Of a stretch of 64,000 nucleotides of DNA, positions 8,853 through 18,193 are shown piece by piece; position 1 is the stretch's first letter, and every line of letters begins with the position of its first letter. The notes under the pieces were generated by a model. It saw only the letters and a program-made list of their open reading frames with translations. It searched no databases and was not told the origin of the DNA. A program made the translations under genes and the position numbers. The stretch comes from Peribacillus kribbensis DSM 17871 (lineage in GTDB: Bacteria; Bacillota; Bacilli; Bacillales; DSM-1321), in the NCBI RefSeq assembly GCF_000430765.1, contig NZ_AUMQ01000022.1, positions 226,564 to 290,563 of the forward strand, read 5' to 3'.

Positions 8853-9773
8853 TCATTGTACTCCGCTGTCCATTGCAAGGGTTTTGCTTCTTGTATCCAG
8901 GAAGGCAGGTACACCAAGCGGAACACCATAATGAGGGGAGCAATGACCGATTAAAAACCCTTTCAGCGCGGGCTTGTTTGCACGTTTGATATAAAAATCC
9001 AGCACCTCATCCAAGGACAGAGATTTCTCTCTTTGAGGTACACAATTATGAAAGTCCCCTACTACTATTCCAGCAGCAGCATCCAATTTGCCGGCCATAT
9101 ACAGCTGATTCAGCATTCTGTCCACGGCTCTTGGCTCTTCATTGACATCTTCAATCAATAGAAGCTTCCCTTTTGTATCAATTTCAAAAGCTGTACCAAT
9201 CCCGCTTGCCAAAAGGGATAGATTTCCCCCTGTCAAAATCCCTTTGGCTTCACCTTCGACAATCGTTTCAAGCGGGGCCATTTTCTCCGAATAGATAAAT
9301 TCCGCTGGTTCAAACAGCTGCCTGAAAGCAGATTTAGAGATGTCATCAGCATCTTCCTTCCCAATATCAGAGGCAGGCATGGGACCATGGAAGGTTACTA
9401 GGCCGGTATTTTGATAGATGGCTGTATGCAGGAAAGTAATGTCACTATATCCCCAAAATATTTTAGGATGGTCCTTGATTAATCCGAAATCGATCGAAGA
9501 AGCCAGGCGTCCTGTGCCATATCCCCCGCATGCGCAGATAATCCCTTTTATTTCAGGATCCAAGAAGCTGTTATGCAGGTCTTCAAGACGTTCTTCATCT
9601 GAGCCGGCTAAATATCCGTACTCCCTCTTCAGATTGCTTCCAAGCTTTACTTTTAATCCCATATGCTCAAGAATCGAAAGAGCTCTCTTTAGATTCGCAG
9701 AATCAGGAGGGCTGGCAGGGGCAATAATGCCGACGGTATCACCTTTTTTTAGACGGACAGGCTTTGTAGACAT
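8853..9773 (-). CDS. ykfA: LD-carboxypeptidase YkfA (S66 family)
   Basis: A 306-residue cytosolic serine peptidase of the LdcA/MccF family. The nucleophile Ser lies in FWGYSDIT near residue 109; CGGYGTGR precedes it, and the Glu and His of the triad fall in IEDVNEEPR and FLIGHCSPHYG. It removes the terminal D-Ala from murein tetrapeptides. I start it at the ATG with AAAGGAAG upstream; a longer frame would add 29 residues that overlap the terminator hairpin after dppE. Confidence 0.9.
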   Translation of the reverse strand: MSTKPVRLKKGDTVGIIAPASPPDSANLKRALSILEHMGLKVKLGSNLKREYGYLAGSDEERLEDLHNSFLDPEIKGIICACGGYGTGRLASSIDFGLIKDHPKIFWGYSDITFLHTAIYQNTGLVTFHGPMPASDIGKEDADDISKSAFRQLFEPAEFIYSEKMAPLETIVEGEAKGILTGGNLSLLASGIGTAFEIDTKGKLLLIEDVNEEPRAVDRMLNQLYMAGKLDAAAGIVVGDFHNCVPQREKSLSLDEVLDFYIKRANKPALKGFLIGHCSPHYGVPLGVPAFLDTRSKTLAMDSGVQ

Positions 9774-9844
9774 AAAAAACACTTCCTTTTTTAGCTTTAT
9801 AGGCGGTTTCAGTTCAGCGTAAAACGAGCGGAACAAACGATCTA

Positions 9845-9879
9845 AAAAAGGGATGTTCAAAAAACGAACATCCCCTTTA
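9845..9879 (-). terminator. Intra-operon terminator between dppE and ykfA
   Basis: GGGGATGTTC pairs with GAACATCCC around a T-rich loop and is followed by TTTTTT on the minus strand. Its place directly after the binding-protein gene suggests partial termination that keeps dppE transcripts more abundant than ykf transcripts. Confidence 0.75.
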
Positions 9880-9883
9880 AAGA

Positions 9884-11512
9884 CTACTCCTTATCTGCCC
9901 ATTTTAATTCCAAATATCCCACCGGGTGGCGTACAATGCCGGAAACCTTATCGCTTTGTAAATAAGGATTGTTATAGAAGTAAAGAGGGAAGATCGGCGC
10001 TTCATCCATAAGAAGCTTTTCAGCTTTGTACATGATTTCGAAGCGTTTCTTTTCATCTGATTCGTTTTTGGCATCTTTGATCAATTGATCATATTCTTTG
10101 CTGCTCCAGCCTGTGCGGTTCATCTTTAATCCAGTTGTGAAGTTTTCAAGGAAGTTGATCGGATCACTATAATCGGCAAGGAAGGAGCTCCTGGAAAGCT
10201 GGAATTTCAATGCGGTCTGTTCTTCTGTAAAGACTGCAGCCTCCATGTTTGCAAGCTTCACATCGATGCCAAGGTTCTTTTTATACATTTCCTGAAGCGC
10301 TTCTGCAATCGCCTTATGCACATCGCTGGTGCTGTAAGTCAGCGTTACTTCTGGAAGCTTGGTGTAGCCTTCTTCCTCCATTCCTTTTTTAAGGAGCTTC
10401 TTCGCTTCTTCAACATTGGTTTTAATCAGATCTCCGTTGGTCTTGCGGAAGTCGTTGCCGTCCGGATCCTTAAAGCCATATGACACAAAACCGTAAGCCG
10501 GCTTTTCTTTATGTTTGGTCACAAAGTCCACGATATCCTGCTGATTGGCAGCCAAAGCAAAGGCTTTCCTGATATTTTTATTTTGGAAAGGCTCCTTCGT
10601 CACGTTGAAACGGAAGAAGTAGGTACCGGCCTGTCCGGAGGTTTTAACCTTTCCTTCTTTCATCAATTCATCTGAGCTTTCAGCTGGTACGCTTGCTACA
10701 TCAAGCTTTCCAGTCTTGTACATCTGATATTCGGTCGTTGTATCGTTTACGATATCCCAGTGTACTTTGTCCAGCTTGACTGTTTTTGCATCCCAGTAAT
10801 TTTTATTCTTTTCCATCACAAAATTGCTGTCATGCTCCCAGGAAGTCAGCTTGAAAGGACCATTTCCCACAAAGGAATCTGCTTCGGCAAACCACTTAGG
10901 GTTCGCTTTTGCGACTTTTTCATTGATCGGGAAGAAGCAAGGATTTGTAATGACGCTTAAAAAGTAGGCCTGCGGGCTTGTGAGCGTAACCTGGAATGTT
11001 TTTTCGTCAACCGCTTTAATATTGACACCGTCCGCACTTCCCTTTCCTGTGTTATAAGCTTCGGCGCCTTCTACAAAGTACGCGAGGAAGGATGCCGGTG
11101 AAGCCGTTTTAGGATCTAAAAGGTGAAGCCAGGAATATACAAAGTCCTGTGCGGTAACGTTATCGCCATTTGACCATTTTGCATCTTTGCGGATATGGAA
11201 AGTATACACCTTTCCATCATCAGAAACATCCCAGCTTTCAGCAGTTGCCGGCTTGGGCTCATTTGTTTTATCCAGGCGGGTGAGGCCTTCCATCAGGTTA
11301 TTAAGGGCACTCCAGGAAACGGAGTCAAATCCTACTGGAGGATCGAAAGAGGTAGGCTCTGTACCATTGTTCAGATACAAAACCTTCTCGCTGCCTTTTT
11401 TGCCCTTGTCTTTTTCGCCGGACGAATCAGTGCCCGCATTTTCCTTGGCGGTACAGGCAGCCAGACTGAACACTAATAGTGCTGCCATAAATAATGTTAG
11501 GATCTTTTTCAA
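9884..11512 (-). CDS. dppE: Dipeptide/muropeptide-binding lipoprotein DppE
   Basis: A 542-residue cluster-5 solute-binding protein (OppA/DppE family). It has a lipoprotein signal with the lipobox LAAC near residue 17, so it is tethered outside the membrane. The family block [13 protein letters not shown] near residue 46 and [16 protein letters not shown] near residue 115 are clear. It delivers peptides to DppBC. Stand-alone hairpin follows the stop. Confidence 0.92.
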   Translation of the reverse strand: MKKILTLFMAALLVFSLAACTAKENAGTDSSGEKDKGKKGSEKVLYLNNGTEPTSFDPPVGFDSVSWSALNNLMEGLTRLDKTNEPKPATAESWDVSDDGKVYTFHIRKDAKWSNGDNVTAQDFVYSWLHLLDPKTASPASFLAYFVEGAEAYNTGKGSADGVNIKAVDEKTFQVTLTSPQAYFLSVITNPCFFPINEKVAKANPKWFAEADSFVGNGPFKLTSWEHDSNFVMEKNKNYWDAKTVKLDKVHWDIVNDTTTEYQMYKTGKLDVASVPAESSDELMKEGKVKTSGQAGTYFFRFNVTKEPFQNKNIRKAFALAANQQDIVDFVTKHKEKPAYGFVSYGFKDPDGNDFRKTNGDLIKTNVEEAKKLLKKGMEEEGYTKLPEVTLTYSTSDVHKAIAEALQEMYKKNLGIDVKLANMEAAVFTEEQTALKFQLSRSSFLADYSDPINFLENFTTGLKMNRTGWSSKEYDQLIKDAKNESDEKKRFEIMYKAEKLLMDEAPIFPLYFYNNPYLQSDKVSGIVRHPVGYLELKWADKE

Positions 11513-11545
11513 ACCTTTTCCCCCTCAATTTTTAATATGTATGTT

Positions 11546-12544
11546 TTATATCCTTGCTGCCATCTTTTTGGGCGCCCTTTCATCCTGCAGCCAGCAGTCT
11601 ACCTGGTGTATGCTTGTGAGCCGGGTTTTGTTAGGGTAGACCCTGGAGCATACCTCCATCGCATGTTCACACCTGGCGGCAAAAGGACAGCCGGCAGGAG
11701 GAGAAAACAAGTCCGGAGGAGAGCCGTCAATCGGAAGAAGCTCTGCATCATCGGCATCCAGCCGCGGAACCGATCGCAGCAGCCCTCTTGTATAGGGGTG
11801 CTGCGGATTATAGAAGATCTCCCTTCGGCTTCCGGTTTCAACAATTTTCCCCGCATACATTACGGCAATCCGGTCTGCAACCTGGGCGACAACCCCTAAA
11901 TCGTGAGTGATCAGGATAATGGAAACACCCGTCTTTTCCTGTATATCCCGGAACAGTTCCAGAATCTGTGCTTGAATGGTTACGTCAAGTGCCGTTGTCG
12001 GTTCATCGGCAATCAGCACCTCAGGCTGACAGACCAGCGCCATGGCAATCACGATTCTCTGCCTCATTCCACCCGAGAACTGGTGGGGATACTGCTTCAT
12101 TCGGACTGCCGCGCTTGGAATTCCCACAAGCTCCATCATTTCAAGGGCTGCTTTTCTGCCTTCTGCCTGGCCGATGTTTTTATGCTGCCTGATTCCTTCG
12201 ATGATTTGTTCCCCGACCGAAAGGGTCGGATTCAAAGCGGTCATCGGATCCTGGAAGATCATTGAAATATCCGCCCCGCGGATTTTTCTCATTTCCGTCT
12301 CAGAAACGTTTGTAAGATTTCTTCCTTTAAATAGGATTTCTCCTTGTGTAATTTTACCGGGAGGGCTGGGAATCAGCCGCATAATGCTTTGAGAGGTGAC
12401 GCTCTTCCCGCAGCCGGATTCCCCGACAATGGCAAGAGTTTCTCCTTTATGAAGATCAAATGTTACACCCCTGACAGCTTTCACATCACCGCCATATGTA
12501 CTAAATGAAACATGAAGATCTTTAATTTCAAGAACTTTTTCCAT
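11546..12544 (-). CDS. dppD: Dipeptide ABC transporter ATP-binding protein DppD
   Basis: A 332-residue OppD/DppD ATPase with Walker A GESGCGKSV, signature SGGMRQR, Walker B VLIADEP and the C-terminal CPFAARCEHAMEVC block. It partners with YkfD. It starts four bases after the dppC stop. Confidence 0.92.
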   Translation of the reverse strand: MEKVLEIKDLHVSFSTYGGDVKAVRGVTFDLHKGETLAIVGESGCGKSVTSQSIMRLIPSPPGKITQGEILFKGRNLTNVSETEMRKIRGADISMIFQDPMTALNPTLSVGEQIIEGIRQHKNIGQAEGRKAALEMMELVGIPSAAVRMKQYPHQFSGGMRQRIVIAMALVCQPEVLIADEPTTALDVTIQAQILELFRDIQEKTGVSIILITHDLGVVAQVADRIAVMYAGKIVETGSRREIFYNPQHPYTRGLLRSVPRLDADDAELLPIDGSPPDLFSPPAGCPFAARCEHAMEVCSRVYPNKTRLTSIHQVDCWLQDERAPKKMAARI

Positions 12545-12548
12545 GATG

Positions 12549-13502
12549 CTACCTCCTCAGCCTTGGATCAAGGGCATCCTGAAGGCCATCGCCAAGAACA
12601 TTGAATGCGAACATCGTTGCAGATATAAAGAACGCCGGGAATACAAGGCGCCACCACTGTCCGGTGATGATGGCTGAAAGCCCGTCGCTCGCCATCATCC
12701 CCCAAGAGGTATAAGGAGATTGAATACCCAATCCCAGGAAGCTCAGGAATGCTTCAGAGAAAATGGCAGACGGAACAGTCAGCGTAATCTGCACGATAAT
12801 GGGTCCCATGGTATTAGGCAGCAGGTTCTTCCTAATAATTCTGGTGGTTTTCGTCCCGAAGCTCTTGGATGCCAAAACATATTCAAAATTCTTGATCTGG
12901 AGCACCTGCCCCCTGACAATCCTCGCCATGCCAATCCATCCTGTTGCGGAGAGTGCGACAATGATGGTAGTCAGGCCCGGCCCCATTACAACCATTAATA
13001 GAATGACGACCAGAAGATAGGGCAGTCCATACAGAATCTCAATAATACGCATCATGATATTGTCCGTTCTGCCGCCTTTATAGCCGGATACCCCTCCATA
13101 AAGGACACCGATGACAAAATCGACAAGTGCAGCGACAACCCCGACAAACAGTGATATTCTAGCTCCGTACCAGGTTCTGGTAAACATGTCCCTTCCTAGC
13201 TTATCGGTGCCGAACCAGTACTCGCCGGAAGGAGGGAGATTCTGATTCCTCAGGTTCTGCTCGCTGACAGAATGGGGAGAAATCATCGGGCCGATCACCG
13301 CCATGATGGCAAGAAGGATCAAGAAGATCAGTCCCGCCATTGCCAATTTATTTTTCCGGAGGCGCAGCCATGCATCCTTCCAATAGGAAAGGGACGGTCT
13401 CGAAACTCGTTCTCCCTCATCTTTTTCCTTTACTTTCGGTACAAACCACTCATCAGGAATAACAGATTCTTCGAAACCTTCGTGCTGTTTTCTTAGAGCC
13501 AC
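12549..13502 (-). CDS. dppC: Dipeptide ABC transporter permease DppC
   Basis: A 317-residue inner-membrane permease of the OppC/DppC type. An N-terminal cytosolic tail of about 45 residues leads to the first membrane segment (MAGLIFLILLAIMAVIG). The GTDKLGRD block and the EAFLSFLGLG loop (EAA-type motif that contacts the ATPases) are typical. Two bases separate it from dppB. Confidence 0.92.
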   Translation of the reverse strand: MALRKQHEGFEESVIPDEWFVPKVKEKDEGERVSRPSLSYWKDAWLRLRKNKLAMAGLIFLILLAIMAVIGPMISPHSVSEQNLRNQNLPPSGEYWFGTDKLGRDMFTRTWYGARISLFVGVVAALVDFVIGVLYGGVSGYKGGRTDNIMMRIIEILYGLPYLLVVILLMVVMGPGLTTIIVALSATGWIGMARIVRGQVLQIKNFEYVLASKSFGTKTTRIIRKNLLPNTMGPIIVQITLTVPSAIFSEAFLSFLGLGIQSPYTSWGMMASDGLSAIITGQWWRLVFPAFFISATMFAFNVLGDGLQDALDPRLRR

Positions 13503-13504
13503 TA

Positions 13505-14434
13505 TTATCCCTCCTTTTTTCCGAGTTTGATGCGGGGATCAATGATGCCATAGGCCAGGTCAACCAGATAAAGCATAATAATTAATATTGCACTGTAAAA
13601 TACTGTGGTCCCCATAATGACGGGATAGTCCCTCTGATTGATACTCTCTACAAAATATTTGCCCATCCCCGGGATGGCAAAAATCTTTTCAATGACGAAT
13701 GTCCCGGTCAAAATCCCTGCAGCGAGCGCTCCAAGCAGGGTGACAACAGGCATCAGCGCATTGCGCAGTGCATGTTTAAATACAATTTTTGCAGGCGAGA
13801 GCCCTTTTGCCCTGGCGGTGCGGATATAATCCTGTGCAAGTACCTCGATCATGCTCGATCTTGTCAGCCTTGCGATGATTGCCATGGGCCCGGATGCAAG
13901 AGCTAAAATAGGAAGGACCATATGCATCGGGCTTGACCATGTTGCAACAGGGAAAATGGGCCAGTTTACCGCAAACTGCTGAATTAATAGAGTTGCCATG
14001 ACAAAATTGGGTACAGAAATCCCGATGACTGCGAGGGTCATGGCTAAATAGTCAATGATGCCGTTATGTCTTAAGGCGGCCACAACACCAAGGAGGATAC
14101 CGCATACTACAGCTACCACAAGCGTCCACAGCCCAAGCTCCATGGATACAGGAAATCCCCTGCCGATCAGTTCATTCACAGTAAATGCGGATTGTTTGAT
14201 AGAAGGGCCAAGGTTGAAGGTAACCAGTGATTTAAGATAGGAGCCATATTGGACATATAGCGGGTCATCCAGATGATAGAAGGAATTGAGGTTTTTCTGT
14301 ACCGCCTCATTAGTATTTCTATCGGTGGCAAACGGATTTCCCGGTATGGAATGCATTAAAAAGAAGGTCAGTGTTATGATCAGCCACAGAGTAACAAACA
14401 TGGCGATGACCCTTTTAACGAAATACGAATTCAA
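13505..14434 (-). CDS. dppB: Dipeptide ABC transporter permease DppB
   Basis: A 309-residue OppB/DppB permease with about six membrane segments. MHSIPGNPF in the N-terminal part and the EAA-like region DYIRTARAKGLSPAKIVFKHALRNA are family hallmarks. It forms the channel with DppC and lies 13 bases after dppA. Confidence 0.92.
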   Translation of the reverse strand: MNSYFVKRVIAMFVTLWLIITLTFFLMHSIPGNPFATDRNTNEAVQKNLNSFYHLDDPLYVQYGSYLKSLVTFNLGPSIKQSAFTVNELIGRGFPVSMELGLWTLVVAVVCGILLGVVAALRHNGIIDYLAMTLAVIGISVPNFVMATLLIQQFAVNWPIFPVATWSSPMHMVLPILALASGPMAIIARLTRSSMIEVLAQDYIRTARAKGLSPAKIVFKHALRNALMPVVTLLGALAAGILTGTFVIEKIFAIPGMGKYFVESINQRDYPVIMGTTVFYSAILIIMLYLVDLAYGIIDPRIKLGKKEG

Positions 14435-14447
14435 GGCCCGTCACTTC

Positions 14448-15272
14448 CTAACAAAATGATGTTCTCATAGCAAGTTCTGTCATGACCAGCATCGCCTGAT
14501 ACGCTTCCAGTATATTTTTGGCCTGATATCTTACCGTTGTTGTATCCGGGATGATTTCTGTCCCCGGCATTAACGCAGCCCACTCTGCTTGTCCGTAATT
14601 CGCGAATTCGATGGCAAGAACCGGTTTATCCGGGGGTGTCAATGGCCTGACTTTGTCTTTATTTTTTATGGCAGCCGCCGTTTTTTCACGAAGGAGCTGT
14701 CCGGCTTTTGCCGGTGTAAGGGATTTGGCTGCAGACCTTGAGATGGTCTGCTTTACCGCTGCAGTCGTGATATTTGGGATAAGCTGCTCTGCTTCAAGAG
14801 CCGCCCTGTCGTCCCCTGCTACCATTAACAGCGGCACATCATAATAGCCTGCTACATAAGCATTAAACCCAAGCTCGCCTACAGCTGTATCATTTATGTA
14901 GAAATTCCTCGCACCGAAAATCATCGAATGGGACATCACCCCCATTAATGAGGCACGCGCGTGATAACCGACAAAAACGGCCCCGCCAAAGCTGGAATCA
15001 AGCCCCTGAACCATGGAAAAAGGCTTTACATCTCCTGTGATAAGCTGTGTTTCGGGATGCAGATTTTCTATCAGCAGGTTGTTCATCTTAGAATGGCTGT
15101 CATTCACGATCACTTCACTGCATCCCGCATCAAAAGCAGCTGTAATGACATAATTAGCTTCATCTGTCATGATCCGCCGGCCGCGTTCATAATTATGTCT
15201 TCCTGAATCCACATGTGTATGGTCCACAAGACCCGTTATTCCTTCCATATCCACTGAAAGATATAATTTCAT
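14448..15272 (-). CDS. dppA: D-aminopeptidase DppA (M55)
   Basis: A 274-residue zinc D-aminopeptidase, the same length as I recall for B. subtilis DppA. SVDMEGITG at the start holds the metal-binding Asp and Glu; HTHVDSG, NDSHSKMNN, GYHARA and SHSMIFG supply further ligands and active-site residues. It releases D-amino acids from imported peptides. The ATG preceded by AAGGGGGAG is used; an upstream ATG would add eight residues but has no site. First gene of the operon. Confidence 0.93.
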   Translation of the reverse strand: MKLYLSVDMEGITGLVDHTHVDSGRHNYERGRRIMTDEANYVITAAFDAGCSEVIVNDSHSKMNNLLIENLHPETQLITGDVKPFSMVQGLDSSFGGAVFVGYHARASLMGVMSHSMIFGARNFYINDTAVGELGFNAYVAGYYDVPLLMVAGDDRAALEAEQLIPNITTAAVKQTISRSAAKSLTPAKAGQLLREKTAAAIKNKDKVRPLTPPDKPVLAIEFANYGQAEWAALMPGTEIIPDTTTVRYQAKNILEAYQAMLVMTELAMRTSFC

Positions 15273-15296
15273 GCTGTCTCCCCCTTGGTAAAACAC

Positions 15297-15337
15297 AATT
15301 TTCTTAAAATTATAGAATATAAACTCTTTTCTGACAA
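15297..15337 (-). promoter_or_regulatory. dppA promoter with overlapping CodY box
   Basis: On the minus strand TTGTCA (15332-15337) and TATAAT (15309-15314) are spaced by 17 bases, a strong sigma-A pattern. AATTTTAAGAAAATT (15297-15311) matches the palindromic CodY consensus AATTTTCWGAAAATT at 14 of 15 positions and overlaps the -10 region. CodY repression of dpp by branched-chain amino acids and GTP is known in B. subtilis; here it is inferred from the site. Confidence 0.8.
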
Positions 15338-15503
15338 TAACAATTATTCATATGATAATGCAGAAAACCTGATTTTTTATTTCATATTAATCCACTGTTT
15401 TTAAGGGGGTTAAGTTGTCTTTCCGCTTTTATCATAAGCTTTTAAGATATAGTTATCGCAGCAGGCATGCGTGAATCTCAGCCCTTTTTAATGAAAAACA
15501 CCA

Positions 15504-15555
15504 AAAAAAAAGCCCATTTAACCCAGTCAGTGAAATTCCTTCCTGGTTAAATGAT
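15504..15555 (-). terminator. Terminator after the Rok-like short gene
   Basis: CATTTAACCAGG pairs with a CTGGGTTAAATG arm and is followed by a run of nine T on the minus strand, 20 bases past the short gene. The 15.3-15.57 kb interval holds otherwise only the dpp promoter. Confidence 0.75.
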
Positions 15556-15574
15556 GCAAGTTCTTTTTCTCTAT

Positions 15575-15784
15575 TTAATTCGATATCTTCTTATATATAA
15601 GCGCTGAAAAATAATGAAAGGGAGGATCTATATGGAGAGCGTCCTGCCGTTCTTTTTCATCCAATTCCTTCATTCTGTCCAGAAGCTCTCTTCTTTCAAG
15701 CTGAATTTGTTCCAAAACATTTCGTTCATGCTGTGCAAGCTGTTCAAGGCGCAGCTTTAAGGCTTCTCTCTCTGTGAATTCCAT
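15575..15784 (-). CDS. Rok N-terminal-domain-only protein
   Basis: A 69-residue protein whose first 45 residues (EREALKLRLEQL and ERRELLDRMKELDEKE) closely parallel the N-terminal coiled-coil oligomerisation region of the neighbouring Rok. The C-terminal winged-helix DNA-binding domain is absent and is replaced by an unrelated tail of about 20 residues (HIDPPFHYFSALIYKK). If made, it could mix with Rok and modulate its filaments; this is inference. Own RBS and own terminator suggest a real gene. It lies just downstream of rok and probably arose by duplication and truncation. Confidence 0.65.
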   Translation of the reverse strand: MEFTEREALKLRLEQLAQHERNVLEQIQLERRELLDRMKELDEKERQDALHIDPPFHYFSALIYKKISN

Positions 15785-15966
15785 CCATATCCCACCTGTA
15801 TCTTTTAAGTTGGATTCAGGATAGCATACATCATGATTATATGAATTTGCCTTCTTTTTTAGATTTATAGAATATACAGCGAAATATCATTTCTCAAGGA
15901 AAATTTTCCTAGATAAAGGGATATCAAAGCAATTTTCCTACTACAAAACACTTATGTTTTTCAAGT

Positions 15967-16446
15967 TCAGTCTCTGACATACATATACTGTCCATGTGTT
16001 GCCTTTTTCAGCACTTTTTCCTTTTTTGCCAGATTGGTCATAAATAATGAAATGTTTTTAATTTCAATCCCGGTTGCATTCTCTAGTTCCTTTTTTAATT
16101 GAATAAGGGGGATCGCTGTGTTGTGGCGCTTAAGGATATTAATTGCTGCGTCTCTAAGAAGAATGGTTTTTTTGTGGTAGCCTTTATTTGCTTTTTCCTG
16201 CTTTTCAAGGCCAGCTCCCTTTGCTCCCTCTCCATTGAAGTGTAAGGCTTCCCTCTCATTCCGGTCTGAAGCAAGAGCAGTCCCAGCAATTTTCCTGCTA
16301 TCCGCTTCGCTGCGTCCCAAAGCATCCAGCTCGCGGAGCCGGTTCATGATTTCTCTTCTTTCTTCCCTGAATTCCTTCATGGCCTTTTCTTCGGTAACAG
16401 CCAGCTGCTCCAGCCTTAATTTTAATGCATCACGTTCGTTAAACAT
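15967..16446 (-). CDS. rok: Rok nucleoid-associated repressor
   Basis: A 159-residue protein resembling B. subtilis Rok (191 residues), shorter because of the central linker. The N-terminus MFNERDALKLRLEQL is nearly the Rok start and forms the oligomerising coiled coil. The C-terminal 65 residues (LRDAAINILKRHNTAIPLIQLKKELE and HGQYMYV) match the winged helix that binds AT-rich DNA in the minor groove. Rok silences comK and horizontally acquired AT-rich genes, so the island in the right half of this window is a plausible target. Start supported by an upstream GAGGAGAA. Confidence 0.85.
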   Translation of the reverse strand: MFNERDALKLRLEQLAVTEEKAMKEFREERREIMNRLRELDALGRSEADSRKIAGTALASDRNEREALHFNGEGAKGAGLEKQEKANKGYHKKTILLRDAAINILKRHNTAIPLIQLKKELENATGIEIKNISLFMTNLAKKEKVLKKATHGQYMYVRD

Positions 16447-16643
16447 TTTTTATTCTCCTCTACTAATTTAGGAAATATTTCTTAAATAAATCAAGAAAAA
16501 TATATTTAAATAGATAATTTTATTATACATTTTCCTATCGTAGCATTTTTAACTAAATTTGTAAATATTTTGGAAAAAATATCTACAAATTTTTAATGAA
16601 ATGTTTTATAATAGGCATATCAGCCCGCAAAGGAGAGAAAGAA

Positions 16644-17906
16644 ATGCCAGCCGGCAGAAATATTAAATATCACCGAATAAGAAAATCCCTCACACAGGAA
16701 GAACTAGCAACTGGAATCATCTCAATCTCCTACCTATCCAAAATCGAAAATGAGCAGATCACTGCCAGCCCGGAAATCATAGAAAGCTTGTATAAAAGAC
16801 TCGGTATTGAAGAAGGGATTACAAACGACTCCGCTCTTTCCCAGGAATTACAGGAATGGTACCAAACCATCCTCGATAAAAAGACAGAGAAGGCGGATGA
16901 ATTATTTACAGAATTAGAATATAAGCTGCAGCAGCCCTCTTCCTTTGATAACATCACTCTATTTGACTTAATCAGCATAAGATATTATCTGACAAAGGGG
17001 CTGGTAACCGAAGCTGAAAATAAGGTAAAAGAATTATCCAGTGTCCAAAAGGACTTTAATAAAGAGCTGCTTTTCTACTATTATAAATTTCACGGCAACC
17101 TCTTTTATACAAAACACATGTACAGTGAAGCCTATGAAATTTATAAAAGTGCAGAATCTCTATTGGATTCTTCGTTTTCTTCCTATGAGCGGGCAGATAT
17201 ATTTTATTCTCTCGGACTTTCTGCAGGCCATCTTTATAAGCCCTACCTGGCCATCCTGTATACCAATCAGGCCCTCGAAATTTTTCAAAAGCTTTATCTC
17301 CGTGAAAGAAGTGCAGAATGCCACCTCCTTTTAGGTATTTCCTTTAAAAAAGTAAAAGAATATGACGAAGCGGAAACTCATTATAAGTGGGCAGGCAAGC
17401 TTGCTGAAGAGGAACAGTCCAAGGTCATTAACGGGATCATACAGCACAATCTCGGCCAGCTTTCCTATGTAAAAAAACAATTCAGCCAAGCTCTTAAGCA
17501 TTTCAGGAACAGCCTCCAGCTGAAGGAGGAAACGAATGTATCAGGAAAGCTGATGACTCTTATAGCCATAATGAATATGTGCTATGAATTTGAGAGGGGT
17601 GATTTATTAGAGGAATATTTATATGAAGCAGAAAAATACACAGACAAGCTTCCAGCCAACAACATCCAGATCATTCACGAATACAAGGTATTCCATTATC
17701 TTGTGAAAGAGGATTTTGATAGTTTCGTTTTTTACTGCGGAAAGGTGGCCATCCCTTATTTCAAGAAGAACGGTTTATTTCTGCTTGAAGCACAGTATGC
17801 GGAAATCCTTGCCTCCTACTACAAAAAAAATCGGAAGTACAAACAATCTTCCTACTACTATGAGTACGCACAAACTACATTAAAAAATCAAATCATTAAT
17901 ATTTAG
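16644..17906 (+). CDS. RRNPP-type peptide receptor (HTH-XRE plus TPR)
   Basis: A 420-residue regulator. Residues 1-60 are an XRE helix-turn-helix (RNIKYHRIRKSLTQEELATG and SISYLSKIENEQ). The rest is a series of helical TPR-like repeats, for example GNLFYTKHMYSEAYEIYKSA, AILYTNQALEIFQKLYL and HNLGQLSYVKKQFSQALKHF. This layout is that of PlcR, NprR, Rap-like and AimR proteins that bind a re-imported peptide. The start uses AAAGGAGAG. A secreted propeptide gene follows after 10 bases, the usual receptor-signal arrangement. The dpp oligopeptide permease nearby could import the signal, but Opp elsewhere is as likely. Confidence 0.88.
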   Translation: MPAGRNIKYHRIRKSLTQEELATGIISISYLSKIENEQITASPEIIESLYKRLGIEEGITNDSALSQELQEWYQTILDKKTEKADELFTELEYKLQQPSSFDNITLFDLISIRYYLTKGLVTEAENKVKELSSVQKDFNKELLFYYYKFHGNLFYTKHMYSEAYEIYKSAESLLDSSFSSYERADIFYSLGLSAGHLYKPYLAILYTNQALEIFQKLYLRERSAECHLLLGISFKKVKEYDEAETHYKWAGKLAEEEQSKVINGIIQHNLGQLSYVKKQFSQALKHFRNSLQLKEETNVSGKLMTLIAIMNMCYEFERGDLLEEYLYEAEKYTDKLPANNIQIIHEYKVFHYLVKEDFDSFVFYCGKVAIPYFKKNGLFLLEAQYAEILASYYKKNRKYKQSSYYYEYAQTTLKNQIINI

Positions 17907-17916
17907 GAGGAAATAT

Positions 17917-18084
17917 ATGAAAAAGACTTTAGCTTTATGCCTCTTGCTGTTCATCTCAATCTCGGGAGCAGGCGCAGGCGGCGCCCCCGGCCATCTCGCT
18001 GGAGATGAGTATCCTCCCCCATACAGCCATCTCGCGGGTGACGAGTACCCACCCCCATACTCCCACAACGATCCCACCATATAA
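17917..18084 (+). CDS. Secreted signalling propeptide with duplicated peptide
   Basis: A 55-residue ORF with AGGAGG overlapping the receptor stop region. Residues 1-22 are a signal peptide (MKKTLALCLLLFISISGAGA). After it HLAGDEYPPPYS occurs twice in exact tandem, followed by HNDPTI. The two 36-bp copies differ at several third-codon positions yet encode identical residues, which indicates selection on the peptide. Proteolysis would release a short Pro-rich signal for the upstream RRNPP receptor. Exact mature ends are unknown. Confidence 0.85.
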   Translation: MKKTLALCLLLFISISGAGAGGAPGHLAGDEYPPPYSHLAGDEYPPPYSHNDPTI

Positions 18085-18193
18085 TTTCCTTTAAGAGCTG
18101 TCCCGCAAGTTTTATTACATTCTATTTTCATATGACATAAATCTGTAAAAACAAAAGACAGGAAAAGCGATGTTTCAGAAGCGTATTTATATA

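Noticed and set aside
11187..12392. Plus-strand ORFs opposite dppD and dppE
   Set aside because: Shadows of clearly recognised transporter genes.
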